Below are positions 60,004 through 64,000 of a stretch of DNA of 64,000 nucleotides, in pieces; position 1 is the stretch's first letter, and each line of letters begins with the position of its first letter. This DNA is from an alpha proteobacterium BAL199 (GTDB lineage Bacteria; Pseudomonadota; Alphaproteobacteria; Thalassobaculales; Thalassobaculaceae). The notes under the pieces were generated by a model. That model was not told where the DNA came from and ran no database searches. It saw nothing but the letters and a program-made list of their open reading frames with translations. A program made the position numbers and the translations under genes. The DNA is taken from NCBI GenBank assembly GCA_000171835.1, contig ABHC01000001.1, positions 310,001 to 374,000 of the forward strand, given 5' to 3'.

Positions 60004-63000
60004 ATGGACATCGCACTGGCAGCGGCCGTTCTGGCCGGCAGCGATCGTGGGCAGACGGCATTGGAGGGCGTGCGTCGCGGCTTCGAGCGCCTGACCGAAG
60101 CGGTTGCTACAGCCGAAGGCGCGTTCCGCCGGCTGATCAACGGCGCTGGTGGTGTCGCTCCCGTCGACCAGTCCACTACCGGCACCGATCTGCTGGCGGA
60201 CGCAGTGGAGTTGGAGCGTAAGCGCCTTGGGTTGATAAGCGACGGCAACGCCGCCTATCGCGCGCAGGGCGATCTGATCGACGACGTCGCCGGCAAGCAG
60301 CGGGATTCGGCCGACCAGGTCAAAGACGTCTGGGATGGCTTCGGCGACAAGCTGACGCAGACCTTCGCGGCTCTGTTCGAAAGCATCGTGAAGGACGGCA
60401 AGCTGCGGTTCGATGGGCTGTTCCGTATGCTCAGCCCACTCATCTCCGACCTACTGGGCCGGATCACCGGCGTCGACTTTTCGCCATTGCTGGGACCGAT
60501 CGGCCAACTGCTGGGTGGTGGCGCCACAGGCGGTGGCGGGGTGACAGCCCTGCTTGGTCAGGCCGCCGGGCCGTTGGGTCAGTTGTTCGGCGGTTCAGGA
60601 GGGTTTGGCGGGTTGCTGGGTTCGCTGTTCGGTGGGGCCGGTGGCGGTCTCAGCTCGATCCTGGGGGCAGGAAGCGGTCTCCTCGGCTCACTGCTCGGCG
60701 GTGGGGGCGGGTTGCTTGGAACGGCAACCAGCGCCGTGTCGGCCTTGATCCCGATCCCCGGCGTGAACCTGATCGCAGCCGCGTTGCCGCTGGTTGCCAG
60801 CCTGTTCGCCGACAAGGACTACCCGTTCGCCAAAGCCGAGATCGGCGCGTCGGGCGGCACGCTGGCGAGCGACGCCTTCGCTCTCGACGGCGGCCCGGCC
60901 GACCAGATCGGCAAGCTCGGGGAGGCGGTGGCAAAAACACTGCAAGGCGTCCTGGACCAGCTTGGCGCCACCGTTGGCGATCTCACGAACCTGACGGCCG
61001 TCGGCTATTCCAGTGGCCGCAAGGCGATCCTGCCGAAGGGCTTCTTCGCCGGCATCGACGACAACCATGGTGCCAACTTTGCCACCGGAGCGGTGTTCTC
61101 GGGCATCGAGGACCCCGAGGAAGCGACACTCCGGGCGGTGCAGAGCGGGCTGCTGCGGGCGTTCGCAACCGGTGCGGCCGAAGGCGTGGAGCCACGCGCC
61201 GCCGAAACCATGACGATCGGTCTGCGCCGGGCGGTCGCCAGCGATTTCACTTCGCTCGACGACGGGCTCGCTGACATTGCCTTCCTTCGTGACTTTGACC
61301 GCACCCTGGAACGTTTGAATGCCAGCGGCGATGCCGTGGCGTTGCAGCGCCTCGATCTGCGTGATCGGGGCGACCAGCAGGGGCGGGAGGACGCCGAACG
61401 CATCCGCTCGTTCCTGGAGCAGGCGAGCCGCTTGTTCGCGCCGTTGAATGGGGCGACCCCGGATGTCGCGGCACCTGATTCGCTTGGCGGTCCGGCCGAG
61501 CCGGCGTTCGAGTACGACGAAGGCCTGCGGCGGCCAATCGACGGCTTGGCAACGCCGCGCGCCATCACCGATGAGGGATCGGTGGTGGGCTACGAGGACT
61601 CGTTGCCGGTAGTCACGACCGAAACGCTTGGCGAGCCGCTGATCGACGATAATGAGATCGCCGCTGAACGGCTGGCCGAGGCCCGCGCCGCCATCGATCA
61701 TTTCGTCCAGGGCCTGCTCGGCATCGAAGACGCCGTGGCCGATACCAAGCCTCTTACCGGTTATGCACTGCAACTGGCTGAGGCTGAAGCCCGGCTCGAT
61801 GGGTTGAGCGACGCGCTGCGCGAGGCTGGATACTCGGCCGAGGAGGCTGCCGCGTTGATCGAACAGGGCAAGGACGCCGCCCGTGACCGGCTGCGCGACG
61901 CTTACGAGGACGACCTGACCCGTGATTTGCGCGGAGCTCAAGGATTGGGCGTCGTCGATCAGGTCGGCGATTTGGTCGAGGCCTACGAGACCCGGCGAGG
62001 CGAAGGCGTGGCGCTCGATGCCGACGTTTCCGGCCTCGACGAACTGCTGCATCGCCAGGTCGAGGGCATGGTGTCGGGCGGAACGTTGTCGATTGCGGCG
62101 CTCGAAGCACTCCGCATGGAGTTCGGCGACAACGCGATCGTGGTCGACGCTCTCAACCAGGGCATCGTGGCGTACACCGATGCCGCCAACGACAACGTGG
62201 CGGCGCAGTTGACACTGGCTGACGTGACCCGGCTGGCGACCAAGGAACTCGACGCGCAGATCCGCGAGCAGGAGGAGGTCGCGCGGAGTGCGGGAGCGGT
62301 GGTGGAGGCGATCGCCGATACCCGACGCCGGCTCGCCCTCGATCCGGCGCTCTCGATCCTGTCGCCACAGGAGCAGTTGGAGGAAGCCCGGCTGCGCTTC
62401 GAAGACCTAGCGGGCCGATCGTTGGCCGGCGATCAGGCGGCCCAAGCTGAGCTGCCGGAGGCGAGCGAGGCGTATCTGAAGTTGGCCCGCGACTTCTACG
62501 CCAGCAATGAGGACTACGCCCGGGTGTTCCGCCAGGTCGATGCGGCACTGCGTGACACCAGCGACATCGCCGACCGGCAGTTGCAGGTCGCCGAGGCCCA
62601 GTTGGAGGAACTGAAGCAGTTGCGTCGGGCGCTGACCGGCGAGTTTGGGGACCTGCCGAACCCGACCGCCGATTTTGGCCACAACCCGACCCGCAACCGG
62701 CTGCTGGCCAGGGTCACCGGATACGCCGGGGATTTCGGCAACGGCGGCTTCGCAGCGTTCCGAACCGGTCTGTCGCCCGACATCAACGCGCTGGTCGACG
62801 CCATCGCCTCGACCATCAACTTCGCCGATGGCGGGGTGATGACATCGAGCGGACCGTTCGACCTGCACCGATACGCTCGCGGCGGCATCGCGCACGGGCC
62901 GCAGCTGGCGCTGTTTGGTGAAGGCCGAATGCCGGAGGCTTTCGTGCCGCTGCCGGACGGGCGGACGATCCCGGTCACCGTGACGGCGCCGGCCAACGAT

Positions 63001-63177
63001 TCCGCTGCGCGCGGGTCGGATGCCGGTGCTGCCCGCAGGACCGCCGGCATCGAGACGCTGGTCGAGGAGACCCGTCGGCTGCGGGCCGACATCGGCGGAC
63101 TGCGCGACGAGAACGCAGCGTTGCGACGTGGGCTGGAGCGGGTGGCGGCTGGAATCAACGCGGGGAGGGTGGCATGA
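60004..63177 (+). CDS. Tail tape measure protein
   Basis: 1057 residues, the longest gene here. An N-terminal helical region (ALEGVRRGFERLTEAVATAEGAFRRL) is followed by a long Gly/Leu-rich hydrophobic segment at about 160-260 (LLGGGATGGGG..., LLGSLFGGAGGG) ending in IPGVNLIAAALPLVASLF. A long charged coiled-coil body comes next, then a C-terminal part with FADGGVMTSSGPFDLHRYARGGIAHGPQLALFGEGRMPEAFVPLPDGRTIPV, which is a standard tape-measure ending. It sets tail length. The ATG at 60004 follows GAAGGACAGG. Confidence 0.9.
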   Translation: MDIALAAAVLAGSDRGQTALEGVRRGFERLTEAVATAEGAFRRLINGAGGVAPVDQSTTGTDLLADAVELERKRLGLISDGNAAYRAQGDLIDDVAGKQRDSADQVKDVWDGFGDKLTQTFAALFESIVKDGKLRFDGLFRMLSPLISDLLGRITGVDFSPLLGPIGQLLGGGATGGGGVTALLGQAAGPLGQLFGGSGGFGGLLGSLFGGAGGGLSSILGAGSGLLGSLLGGGGGLLGTATSAVSALIPIPGVNLIAAALPLVASLFADKDYPFAKAEIGASGGTLASDAFALDGGPADQIGKLGEAVAKTLQGVLDQLGATVGDLTNLTAVGYSSGRKAILPKGFFAGIDDNHGANFATGAVFSGIEDPEEATLRAVQSGLLRAFATGAAEGVEPRAAETMTIGLRRAVASDFTSLDDGLADIAFLRDFDRTLERLNASGDAVALQRLDLRDRGDQQGREDAERIRSFLEQASRLFAPLNGATPDVAAPDSLGGPAEPAFEYDEGLRRPIDGLATPRAITDEGSVVGYEDSLPVVTTETLGEPLIDDNEIAAERLAEARAAIDHFVQGLLGIEDAVADTKPLTGYALQLAEAEARLDGLSDALREAGYSAEEAAALIEQGKDAARDRLRDAYEDDLTRDLRGAQGLGVVDQVGDLVEAYETRRGEGVALDADVSGLDELLHRQVEGMVSGGTLSIAALEALRMEFGDNAIVVDALNQGIVAYTDAANDNVAAQLTLADVTRLATKELDAQIREQEEVARSAGAVVEAIADTRRRLALDPALSILSPQEQLEEARLRFEDLAGRSLAGDQAAQAELPEASEAYLKLARDFYASNEDYARVFRQVDAALRDTSDIADRQLQVAEAQLEELKQLRRALTGEFGDLPNPTADFGHNPTRNRLLARVTGYAGDFGNGGFAAFRTGLSPDINALVDAIASTINFADGGVMTSSGPFDLHRYARGGIAHGPQLALFGEGRMPEAFVPLPDGRTIPVTVTAPANDSAARGSDAGAARRTAGIETLVEETRRLRADIGGLRDENAALRRGLERVAAGINAGRVA

Positions 63178-64000
63178 GCCGGTTCGACGACCTGCTGGCC
63201 AATCCCCATGCGGCGCGACGCTATCTCGTGGTGGTCGAACCGTTCGATCCGGCGCTCGGGACGACCCGGACGCTGCGCTACAGCGATCATGGGTTCGTCA
63301 CGCGCCCGGACGACACCCCGCCGAACACCTGGTTCGATCCGCGGCTGGTGACCGCGTTGAACTTCGAGCGGCAACTGTTCTCCGGCGGACGGCTGGAGGG
63401 TCGCTCGGTGCCGGGATTCGGCACCCTGACCTTGAACAACGCCGATGGCGGGCTGGACAATCTGGCCGGCATGGCCTGGGACGGCCGTCGGGTGCGGGTC
63501 TGGCTCGGCGGCGACGGCTTCCGGCTGGCCGAGTTTGGGTTGGTGTTCGATGGCACGGCCGACCAGATCGAGTTCGACGACCTGTTGGTCGCCGTCCGGC
63601 TGCGCGATCTGCAGGCCCGCTTTGAAGCGGAAGTGACGCGAGCCAGCTACGCCGGTACCGGTGGAACTGAAGGCCGCGAAGGACTCACCGGACGGGCGCG
63701 ACCTCTGTGCTTCGGTCAGGTCTTGCGGGTTCCGGCGGTGCTCGTCGACCCGGCAGCGCTGCTGTACCAGGTGCATGACGGCGCGATCGCCGATGTGGAT
63801 GCTGTGTACGACCGCGGCGTGGCGCTGAACAAAGTCACCGGCGCGCCGACTGCCGGCCAATTCCGCTCCGACCCGGCGACCGGCTGCTTCACGCTCGGTG
63901 CATCGCCGGCCGGCACCGTGACCGCCGATGTGCGCGGCGATGCGACCGGAGGCTATGTGGAGACGGCGGCCGCGCTGGTGCGGCGGGTCGCGATCAGCCG
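63174..64000 (+). CDS. Tail-tip/baseplate protein, N-terminal part (3' truncated by window)
   Basis: 275 residues visible, frame open to the end. ANPHAARRYLVVVEPFDPALGTTRTLRYSDHGFVT, NTWFDPRLVTALNFERQLFSGGRLEGRSVPGFG, LTLNNADGGLDNL and LLVAVRLRDLQARFEAEV are reminiscent of distal tail or baseplate proteins found right after tape measure genes. Its ATG overlaps the tape-measure stop (ATGA), so the two are coupled. The exact family was not recognised. Confidence 0.7.
   Translation, partial: MSRFDDLLANPHAARRYLVVVEPFDPALGTTRTLRYSDHGFVTRPDDTPPNTWFDPRLVTALNFERQLFSGGRLEGRSVPGFGTLTLNNADGGLDNLAGMAWDGRRVRVWLGGDGFRLAEFGLVFDGTADQIEFDDLLVAVRLRDLQARFEAEVTRASYAGTGGTEGREGLTGRARPLCFGQVLRVPAVLVDPAALLYQVHDGAIADVDAVYDRGVALNKVTGAPTAGQFRSDPATGCFTLGASPAGTVTADVRGDATGGYVETAAALVRRVAIS

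Noticed and set aside
45465-64000. Gene transfer agent instead of prophage
   Set aside because: The S24 repressor, P22-like coat, DUF4055 portal and long tape measure fit a tailed prophage better. The right part is outside the window, so this is not final.
1-64000. CRISPR arrays, integrases and rRNA or tRNA genes
   Set aside because: No regularly spaced direct repeats, no tyrosine or serine recombinase motifs and no recognisable RNA gene were found on either strand.

Overview
The window looks like a stretch of the chromosome of a GC-rich alphaproteobacterium, probably of the Rhodospirillales. The grounds are the strongly GC-biased codon use, an archaeal-type class I lysyl-tRNA synthetase, the small DUF1488 and zinc-ribbon genes, and the GC-rich palindromic intergenic repeats. 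This is inferred from gene content and not proven. No rRNA, tRNA or CRISPR array was found.

Layout. (1) 1-7127 is an insertion-sequence graveyard built on one gene, a DUF262 family protein read on the minus strand. It is cut by an IS630 element (5868-7016) and by an IS1182-type element (1508-5651) that itself carries a complete IS66 element (1706-4264). An IS91-type end at about 956 has removed its 3' part. The IS630, IS1182 and IS66 boundaries can be read to the base from terminal repeats and target duplications, and removing these elements in silico restores the interrupted frames. (2) 7238-20367 is ordinary chromosome: a carboxymuconolactone decarboxylase-like gene divergent from a haloacid dehalogenase / GntR / GNAT / FAD-oxidoreductase run, lysS, DUF2254, DUF1028, a branched-chain aminotransferase, an SDR and a group of small uncharacterised genes. 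(3) 20742-25441 carries a folate/cobalamin methyl-transfer trio (a MetF-like reductase, a methyl-THF:corrinoid methyltransferase, and a ferredoxin-ASKHA activator). (4) 25567-36547 holds a phosphonopyruvate hydrolase-like enzyme, an iron-uptake pair (TonB receptor and PepSY protein) behind a Fur-like site, glnS, a metallo-beta-lactamase-fold hydrolase, a dipeptidase and a CDF metal exporter. (5) 36594-45345 holds a PAS histidine kinase, an ornithine cyclodeaminase-like gene, a hydantoinase/oxoprolinase operon whose B subunit is frameshifted, two paralogous secreted proteins and a degenerate EAL-like protein in a low-GC setting.

(6) 45465-64000 is the left part of a tailed prophage that runs off the window. 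It has an S24-type repressor, a divergent early region, terminase subunits, a DUF4055 portal, scaffold, P22-like coat, adaptors, tail tube, a tail assembly chaperone with a canonical A_AAA_AAC -1 frameshift site, a tape measure and a first baseplate/tail-tip gene. No integrase lies in the window. Between the terminase and the portal sits a roughly 3 kb same-strand cassette of unrecognised genes: a possible peptidoglycan-binding protein, a 331-residue soluble protein and two tandem paralogous three-helix membrane proteins. It is flanked on both sides by tail-terminator-like genes. It is the best candidate here for an undescribed system, either an unusual lysis module or a moron (superinfection or defence) cassette.
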